Positions 17,558 through 25,959 of a stretch of DNA of 64,000 bases are shown here, one piece after another. The position numbers were made by a program, and so were the translations under genes. Position 1 is the first letter of the stretch, and each line of letters opens with the position of its first letter. The stretch is from Pseudomonas sp. JQ170C. GTDB taxonomy: Bacteria; Pseudomonadota; Gammaproteobacteria; Pseudomonadales; Pseudomonadaceae. The notes below the pieces were generated by a model that was not told where the DNA came from, ran no database searches, and saw only the letters and a list, made by a program, of their open reading frames with translations. Location: assembly GCF_035581345.1 (NCBI RefSeq), contig NZ_CP141608.1, forward strand, positions 1,506,001 to 1,570,000. Reading direction: 5' to 3'.

Positions 17558-17702
17558 TGCCGTAGTGAAATTTGTCCGCAAACGTGAAAAGGAGGGTCAT
17601 TAGAGCGCGGATTGGCGACAAGTTGCCAAAAGAATTCGGCGGCGACGCCGGAAAACGTTACCCTATGCAACTGAATTTTTTGCACATGCCCGAGGTACAC
17701 CC

Positions 17703-19028
17703 GTGTTTTCCCAATTCGCCCTGCACGAACGCCTGCTCAAAGCCGTGGACGAGCTGAAATTTGTCGAGCCGACGCCGGTGCAGGCAGCGGCCATTCCGCT
17801 GGCGTTGCAGGGGCGGGACCTGCGGGTGACGGCGCAAACCGGTAGCGGCAAGACCGCAGCCTTCGTCCTGCCGATGCTCAATCGCCTGGTCGACCTCAAG
17901 CAGAAGCGCGTCGAGATCCGCGCCCTGGTGCTGCTGCCAACCCGCGAGCTGGCCCAGCAGACTCTCAAGGAAGTCGAGCGTTTCTCCCAGTTCACCTTCA
18001 TCAAGGCCGGCCTGATCACCGGTGGCGAAGACTTCAAGGAACAGGCGGCGATGCTGCGCAAGGTGCCGGACGTGCTGATCGGCACCCCGGGCCGCCTGCT
18101 TGAGCAGCTCAATGCCGGCAACCTGCACCTGGAGCATGTTCAGGTCATCGTCCTCGACGAAGCCGACCGCATGCTCGACATGGGCTTCTCCGAAGACGTC
18201 GAGCGCCTGTGCAACGAGTGCCCGAACCGTGAGCAGACCATGCTCTTCTCCGCCACCACCGGCGGCGCCGGCCTGCGCGACATGATCGGCAAGGTACTGA
18301 AAGACCCTGAGCACCTGATGCTCAACAGCGTCAGCCAGCTGGCCGAAGGCACCCGCCAGCAGATCATCACGGCCGACCACAACCAGCACAAAGAGCAGAT
18401 CGTTCAGTGGTTGCTGCAGAACGAAACCTACGAAAAGGCGATCATCTTCACCAACACCCGGGTCATGGCCGACCGTATCTACGGTCACCTGGTGGCCAAG
18501 GACTACAAAGCCTTCGTACTGCACGGCGACAAGGACCAGAAAGACCGCAAGCTGGCCATCGAGCGCCTGAAGCAGGGCGGGGCGAAGATTCTGGTCGCCA
18601 CCGATGTTGCTGCCCGCGGCCTGGACGTTGACGGCCTGGACCTGGTGATCAACTTCGACATGCCTCGCAGCGGCGACGAATACGTACACCGTATCGGCCG
18701 TACCGGCCGCGCCGGTAATGAAGGCCTGGCCGTATCGTTGATCTGCCATGGCGACTGGAACCTGATGTCGAGCATCGAGCGCTACCTCAAGCAGAGCTTC
18801 GAGCGCCGGGTCATCAAGGAAGTCAAAGGCACCTACACCGGGCCGAAGAAGGTCAAGGCCTCGGGCAAGGCGGCTGGGGTCAAGAAGAAAAAGACCGACA
18901 AGAAGGGCGACAAGAAAGTCGTGGCCAAGCGAAAGCCGACGGCCAAGCCCAAGCCTAATGCACCGCTGGCCAGTGCCGATGGCCTGGCGCCGTTGAAGCG
19001 TCGCAAGCCGGCACCGGCTGCCGAGTGA
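17703..19028 (+). CDS. DEAD-box ATP-dependent RNA helicase (SrmB-like)
   Basis: Helicase of 441 residues with all classic motifs: AQTGSGKT (Walker A, about residue 44), PTRELAQQ, TPGRLLE, VLDEADRMLDMGF, SATT, ATDVAARGLDVDG and HRIGRTGRAG. A strongly basic tail (KKKKTDKKGDKK region, about 385-441) probably binds RNA. The core with NFDMPRSGDEY is close to SrmB, which acts in 50S ribosome assembly, but RhlE-type naming is also possible. Start is GTG at 17703, with GAGGT upstream. Transcription converges with a small exported protein across a REP palindrome. Confidence 0.93.
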   Translation: MFSQFALHERLLKAVDELKFVEPTPVQAAAIPLALQGRDLRVTAQTGSGKTAAFVLPMLNRLVDLKQKRVEIRALVLLPTRELAQQTLKEVERFSQFTFIKAGLITGGEDFKEQAAMLRKVPDVLIGTPGRLLEQLNAGNLHLEHVQVIVLDEADRMLDMGFSEDVERLCNECPNREQTMLFSATTGGAGLRDMIGKVLKDPEHLMLNSVSQLAEGTRQQIITADHNQHKEQIVQWLLQNETYEKAIIFTNTRVMADRIYGHLVAKDYKAFVLHGDKDQKDRKLAIERLKQGGAKILVATDVAARGLDVDGLDLVINFDMPRSGDEYVHRIGRTGRAGNEGLAVSLICHGDWNLMSSIERYLKQSFERRVIKEVKGTYTGPKKVKASGKAAGVKKKKTDKKGDKKVVAKRKPTAKPKPNAPLASADGLAPLKRRKPAPAAE

Positions 19029-19037
19029 TGCAATGAT

Positions 19038-19082
19038 CGCGGGGCACGCCCGCTCCTACCGTAGGAGCGGGCGTGCCCCGCG
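19038..19082. repeat. REP palindrome, CACGCCC variant, 22-bp perfect arms
   Basis: Arms 19038-19059 and 19061-19082 with a one-base spacer. Both arms carry the same departure from the common core (CACGCCC and GGGCGTG instead of CAAGCCC and GGGCTTG), so pairing is preserved. It sits between convergent stops at 19028 and 19089. Confidence 0.9.
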
Positions 19083-19088
19083 CTCGCT

Positions 19089-19358
19089 TCAGACCTGCTT
19101 CTCTGCCGTCTTCAACTCCTGCAACCGCTTGTCGATCAGCTGGCATTTGTCCGGCAGGTCCTTGCTGGCGCTCTCCAGCTTCATGCCTTTCAACTCGTCA
19201 TTGATCTCCTTGGCCTTCTGCGGATTCTGCTCCGTCAGTCGCGTGACCTCCTTGGCCAGTTCCTCGCGTTTTTCTGTAGCTTCCTCAAGCGTGCAGGCCC
19301 AACTGGGCAGGGCCAGCAGCAGGCTGGCAGCGGCAGCGATGTTCAACAGGGTCTTCAT
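19089..19358 (-). CDS. Small periplasmic coiled-coil protein, unknown function
   Basis: Protein of 89 residues. A signal peptide (MKTLLNIAAAASLLLALPSWA) is followed by a highly charged helical region of about 65 residues (EEATEKREELAKEVTRLTEQ) likely to form a coiled coil. Two cysteines (WACTLE and DKCQLID) could pair in the periplasm; SWAC is not a proper lipobox. ATG 19358 is chosen as the start of the signal peptide. No family name is recognised beyond a Pseudomonas hypothetical protein. Confidence 0.75.
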   Translation of the reverse strand: MKTLLNIAAAASLLLALPSWACTLEEATEKREELAKEVTRLTEQNPQKAKEINDELKGMKLESASKDLPDKCQLIDKRLQELKTAEKQV

Positions 19359-19478
19359 GGGCTGGGCTCTCTTGGCGTGCGTTATCCGGTTGAGCCACTG
19401 CAAGCGGGCAAAGTTCAGTCGAACCGCTGCCACCCACATCGGTCACAACCTTACACACCCTTGAGTGAGGCCACGCCG

Positions 19479-19871
19479 ATGATCACCTACGACTGGGACC
19501 TGATCGAACGCCTGCTGCATGAAGTGCAGAACAGCGCCGGTCACAGTTTCACCCCACGCCCTTATGCCGAACAGCATGCCGCCGCGCTCGCCGCCAAGGG
19601 CGAGCCTGTACCGGAGCTGGACCACCTCAAGACCCGTGCCTGCGAGTATGAAAAGCTGCTGTTCGATCGCGGCTTCATTGAAAGCCGGCCTGAGGATCAG
19701 GGCGGTAACGGCGAGAATTTTGTGCTCACTGAACGTGGCTCGCGCTTGCTCAGCCTGATCGACAGCAGCATCCCGGGTAATGACCATCCGCGTCAGGTGC
19801 TCGATGAACAGGAAGATGCACTGGACCCCGCCCTGTTCGACCAGGTGGCGTCGCGGCCCCAAATTGCCTGA
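19479..19871 (+). CDS. DUF2513-like protein
   Basis: Protein of 130 residues beginning MITYDWDLIERLLHEVQ, the pattern of DUF2513 proteins, which have a small winged-helix-like fold and are sometimes annotated as transcriptional regulators. The middle part (LLFDRGFIESRPED, then NFVLTERGSRLLSLID) fits a wing with a final helix. No signal peptide. Isolated between a divergent small exported-protein gene and a permease gene. Function unknown. Confidence 0.7.
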   Translation: MITYDWDLIERLLHEVQNSAGHSFTPRPYAEQHAAALAAKGEPVPELDHLKTRACEYEKLLFDRGFIESRPEDQGGNGENFVLTERGSRLLSLIDSSIPGNDHPRQVLDEQEDALDPALFDQVASRPQIA

Positions 19872-19978
19872 GTACGACACAACGCTGGCATTGAGCGTGT
19901 ACCGGCGCGGATAATCGGCAACTGGATCCACAGCTGCCGAGACTCTGCCATGCCGTTCACCAACAGCGGGTGCCCGCA

Positions 19979-20905
19979 ATGAGCACCACCCGCCGCAACA
20001 CCGATGCCTTCGCCCTGCAAATCATGCTGGTGCTGTGCCTGATCTGGGGTATCCAGCAAGTGATGATCAAACTGGCGGCCCCCGATATCGCCCCGGTCAT
20101 GCAGCAAGCCCTGCGTTCGGGTATGGCGGCGGTGCTGGTGGGGCTGCTGATGTGTTTTCGCGGGGGCTGGGACCAGGTGTCCCATACCTGGCGCGGCGGC
20201 CTGCTGGCCGGGGCGCTGTTCGGGCTGGAGTTTCTGTTCATTGCCGAAGGCCTGAAGCTGACGTCGGCGGCGCATATGTCGGTGTTCCTCTACACCGCCC
20301 CGGTGTTCACGGCCCTGGGCTTGCACTTTTTGCTGCCGAGCGAGCGCCTGAGGCCCCTGCAATGGCTGGGTATCGTGCTGGCCTTTGGCGGCATCGCCTA
20401 TGCCTTTGCCGGTGGTGTGTCATTCGCCGACATGGACAGCCGCGTGCTCCTGGGCGATGCCTTCGGCGTCCTGGCAGGCCTGGCCTGGGGCGCGACCACC
20501 GTGGTGGTGCGTGGCTCACGGTTGTCCGAGGCGCCTGCGACCCTGACACTGTTCTATCAACTGGCGGTCGGTTTCGTCGGCTTGCTGTTGATTGCCGCGC
20601 TCAGCGGCCAGGTCACCCAGGTGCACTTCACCCCGCTGTCGATTGGCAGCCTGCTGTTCCAGGGGCTGATCGTATCGTTCTTCAGCTACCTGACCTGGTT
20701 CTGGCTGCTGCGCCGCTACCTGGCCTCGAACCTGGCGGTGTTCTCCTTTATCACCCCGTTGTTCGGCGTGACCTTTGGTGTGCTGTTGCTGGGCGAGCCC
20801 TTGAGCCTGAACTTCGTGCTCGGGGCGGTCATGGTGCTGCTCGGCGTGACCCTGGTCAGCGCTGAGCAGTGGGTGCGCCGGCGCTTGCGCAGCCTGCTCG
20901 GCTAG
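19979..20905 (+). CDS. EamA/DMT-family permease
   Basis: Integral membrane protein of 308 residues with about ten helices in two EamA repeats (LVLCLIWGIQQVMIKLA near residue 20; PLFGVTFGVLLLGEPLS near 265). Probable exporter of a small metabolite; substrate unknown. The ATG at 19979 is used; a GTG three codons upstream is in frame. Its final 50 nt overlap the end of the convergent MFS gene. Confidence 0.87.
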   Translation: MSTTRRNTDAFALQIMLVLCLIWGIQQVMIKLAAPDIAPVMQQALRSGMAAVLVGLLMCFRGGWDQVSHTWRGGLLAGALFGLEFLFIAEGLKLTSAAHMSVFLYTAPVFTALGLHFLLPSERLRPLQWLGIVLAFGGIAYAFAGGVSFADMDSRVLLGDAFGVLAGLAWGATTVVVRGSRLSEAPATLTLFYQLAVGFVGLLLIAALSGQVTQVHFTPLSIGSLLFQGLIVSFFSYLTWFWLLRRYLASNLAVFSFITPLFGVTFGVLLLGEPLSLNFVLGAVMVLLGVTLVSAEQWVRRRLRSLLG

Positions 20906-22037
20906 GGGCCGGACGCAGCAGCAAGGCGCCAGCCAGCAACAAGCCGCAGCCGGCCACCACCAGCGCCGGTTGCAGGCTGGCAGCGAAGTGATTGCTCAAG
21001 GCGGCCAGCAACGGGCCGCTGAGCTGGCCAAGGGCGAAGCAGGCGGTCAGCAAGCCGGTATTGCGCTGGCTGGCGTGCGGCGATAGCTCCCGCAGCCGTT
21101 GCATCATCAACTGCATGCAGGCCAGAAACGGCATGCCACACAGGATCACCCCCAGGGCCAGCCCCGGCCCGTTACCCAACAGGCACGCGAACACGCCCGC
21201 AGCCTGTAGCCAGAGCGTCGCCATCAGCCAATGCGCCGTGCTGCCCCAGTGCGGGCGACGAAAGCTGACCATCACCACGCCCAGTGCTGCGGCCAGGCCG
21301 AAGCCCGGCCAGAACAGGTCTGCCAGCCAGTGGCCATGAAAGCGCGCACTGGCCATTTGCGACATGAACGTGGCGGGGATGATGTAGCCGATGCCATACA
21401 GTGCATAAATCAGCCCAAGGCGAGCGATGCCCCGGGTTGGGCCTGGCGCGGTCGTGCGCGTGCGGGTGGGGGCCGCGATCTGCGGGCGGGGCAAGAAGGG
21501 CAGCACCGCCAGCAACATCATCAGCGCAGTCCCGGCATAGATCAGCCACAACGGGGCTGAACCCAGGCCGTAAAGATTGGAAAACAGCGCCAACACGCCC
21601 GTCAGCATGATCCCCACCCCGGGCCCGGCAAATACCAGGGCGCCCAGCCGTGGCAGGTGGCTGGCGGCCGCCAGTTGCTGGGTCAGGCTGGTGAGCATCA
21701 CCAGTACCCAGGCGCTGGCGACCCCGGTGCCGAAGCGCAATAGCAGGTGGCTCCAGAAACCCTGGGCCCAGAACGAGGCCAGGGTGAGCGCCACGCAGAG
21801 CCATAGACCACCGTGCAAGCGAGCGCTGACCTGGCCGGGGCGGCGAGCGCACATGGCGTCCAGGGCCCCCAGCAGGTAGCCCAGGTAGTTGGCCGCGGCG
21901 ATCAGGCCCGCGGCCGTCAGGCCGATCTGGCCTTCATTGATCAAGTGCGGCAGTTGCGCAGTGAGTGCGAAGCGGCCGATACCCATGGCCATCATCAAGG
22001 CGACGGCGCTGGCAAGTAGCTGAATGAGCGGGGACAT
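20856..22037 (-). CDS. YbfB/YjiJ-family MFS transporter
   Basis: Major facilitator of 393 residues with 12 predicted helices. MGIGRFALTAQLPHL at residues 18-32 and AANYLGYLLGA are the hallmarks of the YbfB/YjiJ group. The substrate is unknown. It is divergent from a LysR regulator 105 bp away, with an inverted repeat in the gap, so that regulator probably controls it. The 3' end overlaps an EamA gene by 50 nt. Confidence 0.87.
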   Translation of the reverse strand: MSPLIQLLASAVALMMAMGIGRFALTAQLPHLINEGQIGLTAAGLIAAANYLGYLLGALDAMCARRPGQVSARLHGGLWLCVALTLASFWAQGFWSHLLLRFGTGVASAWVLVMLTSLTQQLAAASHLPRLGALVFAGPGVGIMLTGVLALFSNLYGLGSAPLWLIYAGTALMMLLAVLPFLPRPQIAAPTRTRTTAPGPTRGIARLGLIYALYGIGYIIPATFMSQMASARFHGHWLADLFWPGFGLAAALGVVMVSFRRPHWGSTAHWLMATLWLQAAGVFACLLGNGPGLALGVILCGMPFLACMQLMMQRLRELSPHASQRNTGLLTACFALGQLSGPLLAALSNHFAASLQPALVVAGCGLLLAGALLLRPAPSRAGCASAGAPTAQR

Positions 22038-22101
22038 GGTCGGGTTCCTGAAGCGGGATCAATGACCATCAGGCTAAGGGCGATTGACTTTCAGCAAAAT
22101 T

Positions 22102-22124
22102 GAATAATCATGAGCAACTTATTC
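22102..22124. promoter_or_regulatory. LysR-type operator candidate GAATAA-N11-TTATTC
   Basis: Perfect 6-bp arms at 22102-22107 and 22119-22124 around 11 nt, the spacing of T-N11-A LysR boxes. It lies in the gap between the divergent MFS and LysR genes, 18 nt before the LysR ATG. Confidence 0.5.
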
Positions 22125-22142
22125 TGTTCTAGAGAATGTCTG

Positions 22143-23036
22143 ATGGACTTCAGCCAACTGCGGATATTTCAGGCGGTCGCCGAGGAGGGGTCGATTACCC
22201 GCGCTGCCGAGCGTTTGCACCGGGTGCCGTCGAACCTGTCTACGCGTCTGCGCCAACTTGAGGAGCAGCTAGGGGTCGAGCTGTTTCGTCGCGAACGCCA
22301 GCGCCTGCAGTTGTCACCGGCGGGCAAGGTGCTGCTCGACTATGCCGGGCGCATGCTGGCGCTGCGCGATGAAGCCTGTGCGGCGGTGCAGGGCGGGCAG
22401 CCGGCCGGGGATTTCGCCCTGGGCACCATGTACAGCACCGCCGCGATTCACCTGCCGGCACTGCTGGCGCGCTATCACAAGGCGTATCCGGCGGTGAACC
22501 TGCAGGTGCAGGCAGCGCCCAGTGGCGAGTTGCTCGAAGGCCTGATCAGTGGTCGCCTGGATGCGGCGCTGGTGGATGGCCCGCTGGCACTGGCCGGGCT
22601 CGACGGTGTGCCGCTGTGCGATGAGACCCTGGTACTGATCACTGAGCCGGATCATCCGCCGGTGCGCAGTGCGCAGGATGTCACCGGGCGGGCGGTGTTC
22701 ACCTTTCGCCAGGGCTGCTCGTACCGCATGCGCCTGGAGGCCTGGTATGCACACGATCACGCGGCCATGGGCCGGGTGATGGAGATCGAGTCGTACCCGA
22801 GTATGTTGGCGTGCGTGATTGCGGGGGCGGGGGTGGCACTGATGGCGCAGTCGATGCTCGACAGCTTGCCCGGACGCGAGCGTGTTGCAGCGCACCGCTT
22901 GCAGGCGCCTTTTGATCAGGCCACCACCTGGCTGATGTGGCGCAAGGGGATGCGCGGGGCGAACTTGAGTGCCTGGATAGATCTGCAACAAGGGGAAACA
23001 GTTGCAGGGGCGGGCGAAGTGGCGGTCAGTGCTTGA
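22143..23036 (+). CDS. LysR-family transcriptional regulator
   Basis: Regulator of 297 residues. The N-terminal helix-turn-helix is MDFSQLRIFQAVAEEGSITR onward with AAERLHRVPSNLSTRLRQLE as recognition region; a LysR effector-binding domain follows (residues 88-290). The ATG at 22143 is chosen because LysR proteins start at MDF-type sequence; an ATG 33 nt earlier is in frame. It is divergent from an MFS transporter, its likely target. From memory it is the counterpart of PA1413. Its stop codon lies inside the Anr box of the next gene. Confidence 0.92.
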   Translation: MDFSQLRIFQAVAEEGSITRAAERLHRVPSNLSTRLRQLEEQLGVELFRRERQRLQLSPAGKVLLDYAGRMLALRDEACAAVQGGQPAGDFALGTMYSTAAIHLPALLARYHKAYPAVNLQVQAAPSGELLEGLISGRLDAALVDGPLALAGLDGVPLCDETLVLITEPDHPPVRSAQDVTGRAVFTFRQGCSYRMRLEAWYAHDHAAMGRVMEIESYPSMLACVIAGAGVALMAQSMLDSLPGRERVAAHRLQAPFDQATTWLMWRKGMRGANLSAWIDLQQGETVAGAGEVAVSA

Positions 23037-23046
23037 TCAAGATCAA
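23033..23046. promoter_or_regulatory. Anr/FNR box TTGAT-CAAG-ATCAA
   Basis: Perfect match to the Anr/FNR/Dnr consensus TTGAT-N4-ATCAA. The centre is at 23039.5, which would place a class II transcription start near 23081. It overlaps the LysR stop codon (23034-23036). It indicates induction of the following small gene under oxygen limitation. Confidence 0.88.
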
Positions 23047-23080
23047 ACTAGCCCCAACTTGTAGACCATGAGCATGCGTA

Positions 23081-23159
23081 AAGTACGACATAGGACTATG
23101 ATCTGTATGAAGCATCGCAGGATTGAATCGCCGTGCAGGCTGACCCGTAAGGGGGAGTT
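23081..23159 (+). ncRNA. Candidate SicX-like leader sRNA
   Basis: From memory, in P. aeruginosa the low-oxygen sRNA SicX derives from the 5' leader of PA1414, the apparent homologue of the next gene. Here the leader predicted from the Anr box is about 79 nt (23081-23159). No intrinsic terminator is visible inside it, so an sRNA would have to arise by processing. The boundaries are predictions from the Anr-box geometry. Confidence 0.3.
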
Positions 23160-23285
23160 ATGAGAAATAATCTGTTCAATTGGCTTCATGACCTGGCTGC
23201 GGCCCTGGGCTTGATTCCACCGCCGTTGCAGCCGGTGCCGATCCCCACCGATGAGGAGCAGCGCAAGCGCCAGCCTCGTCGCTAG
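23160..23285 (+). CDS. PA1414-like small protein, Anr-controlled
   Basis: Small protein of 41 residues, MRNNLFNWLHDLAAALGLIP followed by a proline-rich stretch and an Arg/Lys-rich end. The start follows GGGGGAG. An amphipathic N-terminal helix (residues 3-18) is likely; no full membrane helix. The order LysR, small gene, then symporter and guanidinobutyrase matches the region around PA1414 in P. aeruginosa as I recall it. A perfect Anr box upstream implies expression at low oxygen. A 21-codon upstream ORF overlaps its start. Whether the peptide itself has a function is unknown. Confidence 0.8.
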   Translation: MRNNLFNWLHDLAAALGLIPPPLQPVPIPTDEEQRKRQPRR

Positions 23286-23290
23286 CGCCT

Positions 23291-23335
23291 GGCCAGGGCC
23301 GCCGCATCAGTATGATGCGACGGCCACCGCTGGCC
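23291..23335. terminator. Long hairpin between convergent genes
   Basis: GGCCG-C-CGCATC (23297-23308) pairs with GATGCG-A-CGGCC (23314-23325), extended by outer arms GGCCAG / CTGGCC. It lies between the stops at 23285 and 23339. There is no T tract on the + strand, so it may be an mRNA-protecting or Rho-assisted end rather than a classical terminator. Confidence 0.4.
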
Positions 23336-23338
23336 TGA

Positions 23339-24718
23339 TCAGGCCAGATTCATCGCACCCGCTGTCCGGCGGGACATCAGGCTTACCACCACAAAGCTCA
23401 CCAGCGCGATCGACAGGCTGTAGTAGATTGGCGTGTTGGCATCCATCCCATCCTTGATCATGAACACCAGGGCGGTGACAAAGCCCAGGGTCATGCTGGT
23501 GATGGCGCCAGCGGTGGTTGCACGTTTCCAGTAGATCGCACCGATCAGTGGCACCAGCATCCCGCCTACCAGCAGGTTGTAGGCCAGGGTCAAGGCGCTG
23601 ATCACGTCCTCAACCACCAGGGCGATACCCAGCACGGCAATACCGGTCAGCAGGGTGAACAGGCGGTTGATCGCCAGGCTCGATTGCTTGCCGCCGCGCA
23701 GTCTTGGCAGCAGGTCTTCGGTGAGCACGGTCGAGGCTGCCAGCAGGCCGGCACTGGCCGTGGACATCATGGCCGCCAGGGCTGCAGCGATCACCAGGCC
23801 GCGGATGCCGTCAGGCAGGGCGGATTTGACGATGGCGGCAAAGGCGTTGTTGGCGTTGGCAAGGTCCGGCAGCAGCACATGGGCGGCCATACCGATCACC
23901 GCACACACCAGGCCGTAGATCACGCAGTAGATACCGGCGGTGGTACCGGCGCGCTTGGCGACTTTTTCGTCACGGGCAGTGAACACACGCTGCCAGATGT
24001 CCTGACCGATCAGGATGCCGAAGAAGTAGATCAGGAAGTAGGTGATGATGGTGTCCCAGCCGATGGTGGTCAGGCTGAAGCTCGACGCCGGCAGCTTGGC
24101 CACCAGCTCATCCCAGCCGCCCACGCGGTACAGGCAGATCGGCAGCAGGACGAACATCAGGCCTACGGTCTTGATCACGAACTGGACGATGTCGGTCAGA
24201 GTCAGCGACCACATGCCGCCGATGGTCGAGTACACCACCACCACGCCACCACCGAGCAGGATTGCAGCCCAGAACGGCATTTCAAACAGCACCTGCAGCA
24301 CGGTACCGATGGCCAGGGTCGAAGTCACGGCGATCATCAGCGCGTAAGCGAGCATGATCACGGCGCTGGCCTGACGGGCCATGGGGTTGTAGCGCTGCTC
24401 CAGCACCTGGGTCACGGTGAAGATCTTCAGGCGCAGCAGGGGTTTGGCCAGGAACAGGTTCAGGGCAATGATGCCCAGGCCCAGGGCTGCGCACAGCCAG
24501 AAGCCGGAAATGCCATGTACGTAACCCAGGCGTACGGTGCCCACGGTGGAGGCGCCGCCCAGTACCGTTGCCGCCATGGTGCCCATGTACAGGCTTGGGC
24601 CCAGGTTGCGTCCGGCCACCAGGTAATCTTCATGGGTTTTTGCCCGGCGCATGCCGTAATAGCCCAGCGCGAGCATGCCGGCCGCATAGATCAGAACAAC
24701 GAATAAGTCCAAGGCCAT
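23339..24718 (-). CDS. Sodium:solute symporter (SSS family)
   Basis: Transporter of 459 residues with about 13 helices. ATVLGGASTVG near residue 50 and the GGMWSLTLTDIVQF segment near 165 are SSS-family features (PutP/PanF fold). Sodium-driven uptake is expected. It lies 146 bp downstream of the guanidinobutyrase/agmatinase gene on the same strand, so a guanidino compound or polyamine-related substrate is plausible but unproven. Start ATG 24718 follows GGAG; the in-frame extension upstream is not conserved-looking. Confidence 0.9.
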   Translation of the reverse strand: MALDLFVVLIYAAGMLALGYYGMRRAKTHEDYLVAGRNLGPSLYMGTMAATVLGGASTVGTVRLGYVHGISGFWLCAALGLGIIALNLFLAKPLLRLKIFTVTQVLEQRYNPMARQASAVIMLAYALMIAVTSTLAIGTVLQVLFEMPFWAAILLGGGVVVVYSTIGGMWSLTLTDIVQFVIKTVGLMFVLLPICLYRVGGWDELVAKLPASSFSLTTIGWDTIITYFLIYFFGILIGQDIWQRVFTARDEKVAKRAGTTAGIYCVIYGLVCAVIGMAAHVLLPDLANANNAFAAIVKSALPDGIRGLVIAAALAAMMSTASAGLLAASTVLTEDLLPRLRGGKQSSLAINRLFTLLTGIAVLGIALVVEDVISALTLAYNLLVGGMLVPLIGAIYWKRATTAGAITSMTLGFVTALVFMIKDGMDANTPIYYSLSIALVSFVVVSLMSRRTAGAMNLA

Positions 24719-24864
24719 GGGGGTGTCTCCGATTATCTTTATTATGGTGAGATCGATCCTGACGCCAGGCATGCCCGGCGCCGGTCATTCGTCTACTGCG
24801 CAGGCCGCGTGTGCGGCCCGGCTTTCATGGCTCCTGCCCTTGTAACTTCCCTGGTGCCTGTCGG

Positions 24865-25815
24865 TCAGCGGCGAGCGACGCCCGGCAAGACACAGAGCAT
24901 TTCGTACAGCAGGTTGGCACCCAGCAACGAGGTGTTGCCGGTGGTGTCGTAAGGGGGCGAGACTTCTACCAGATCGCAGCCGATCAGGTCCAGGCCCTGG
25001 CAGCCACGGATGATTTCCATGGCCTGGATGGTGGTCAGACCGCCGATTTCCGGGGTCCCGGTGCCCGGTGCCCAGGCAGGATCGATACCGTCGATGTCGA
25101 AGCTGAGGTACACCGGACCACCGCCGACCTTCTCACGCACTTCGGCCATCAGCGGCGCAAGGGATTTGTGCCAGCACTCTTCGGCCTGGACCACACGGAA
25201 GCCTTGCTTGCGGCTCCAGTTGAAGTCTTCGGCGGTGTAGCCCTGGGCGCGCAGGCCGATCTGCACCACGCGGTCGCAGTCCAGCAGGCCTTCTTCCACT
25301 GCGCGGCGGAAGGTGGTGCCGTGGGCGATTTTCTCGCCGAACATGTGGTCGTTGACGTCGGCATGGGCATCGATATGCACCAGGCCCACCTTGCCGTGCT
25401 TTTTGTGGATGGCACGCAGGATCGGCAGGGTAATGGTGTGGTCGCCACCCATGGTCATTGGGATGACGTTGTGCTCGAGGATTTCGTCGTAGGCTTCTTC
25501 GATGATGCGCACGGCTTCAAGCAGGTTGAAGGTGTTGATCGCAACGTCGCCGATATCGGCAACCGACATCGAATCGAAGGGGGCAGCGCCGGTCGCCATG
25601 TTGTAGGGGCGGATCATCACCGACTCGGCACGGATCTGCCGTGGACCAAAGCGGGTGCCGGAACGCAGCGAGGTACCGATATCCAGCGGGATACCGATGA
25701 AGGCCGCGTCCAGGCCCTCGGCGCTTTGCAGGTGAGGAAGGCGGAGCATGGTGGCGATGCCGCCGAAACGCGGCATTTCGTTGCCGCCCAGTGGTTGGTG
25801 CAGAATCTTGTCCAC
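24865..25815 (-). CDS. gbuA: Guanidinobutyrase/agmatinase, ureohydrolase family
   Basis: Ureohydrolase of 316 residues. The binuclear manganese ligands are in GGDHT (about residue 130), DAHAD (about 152) and SFDIDGIDP (about 230), all intact. It cleaves urea from a guanidino amine; in P. aeruginosa GbuA acts on 4-guanidinobutyrate in arginine breakdown, while P. putida homologues are often called agmatinase SpeB. The divergent LysR gene matches gbuR, favouring the gbuA identity. Start is GTG at 25815 with GAGG upstream. A symporter gene follows on the same strand. Confidence 0.87.
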   Translation of the reverse strand: MDKILHQPLGGNEMPRFGGIATMLRLPHLQSAEGLDAAFIGIPLDIGTSLRSGTRFGPRQIRAESVMIRPYNMATGAAPFDSMSVADIGDVAINTFNLLEAVRIIEEAYDEILEHNVIPMTMGGDHTITLPILRAIHKKHGKVGLVHIDAHADVNDHMFGEKIAHGTTFRRAVEEGLLDCDRVVQIGLRAQGYTAEDFNWSRKQGFRVVQAEECWHKSLAPLMAEVREKVGGGPVYLSFDIDGIDPAWAPGTGTPEIGGLTTIQAMEIIRGCQGLDLIGCDLVEVSPPYDTTGNTSLLGANLLYEMLCVLPGVARR

Positions 25816-25959
25816 GGTCGGGCCTCATCGATTCGATTGTTCTAGTTGTTGGAACCTGTCTGCCTGGGTCGGCTAAAACCCTGAAGCGCTGGCGGGCAGG
25901 TGCATTGCGGCAGAGTCTGCAAAATGTAGTGCTCGAGAAGAATCGCTACAGGCAAATAC

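Noticed and set aside
24719..24864. Hairpin GGCCGC / GCGGCC in the gap between gbuA and the symporter as a terminator
   Set aside because: The stem is short and no T tract follows on the minus strand; it may be chance in GC-rich DNA.
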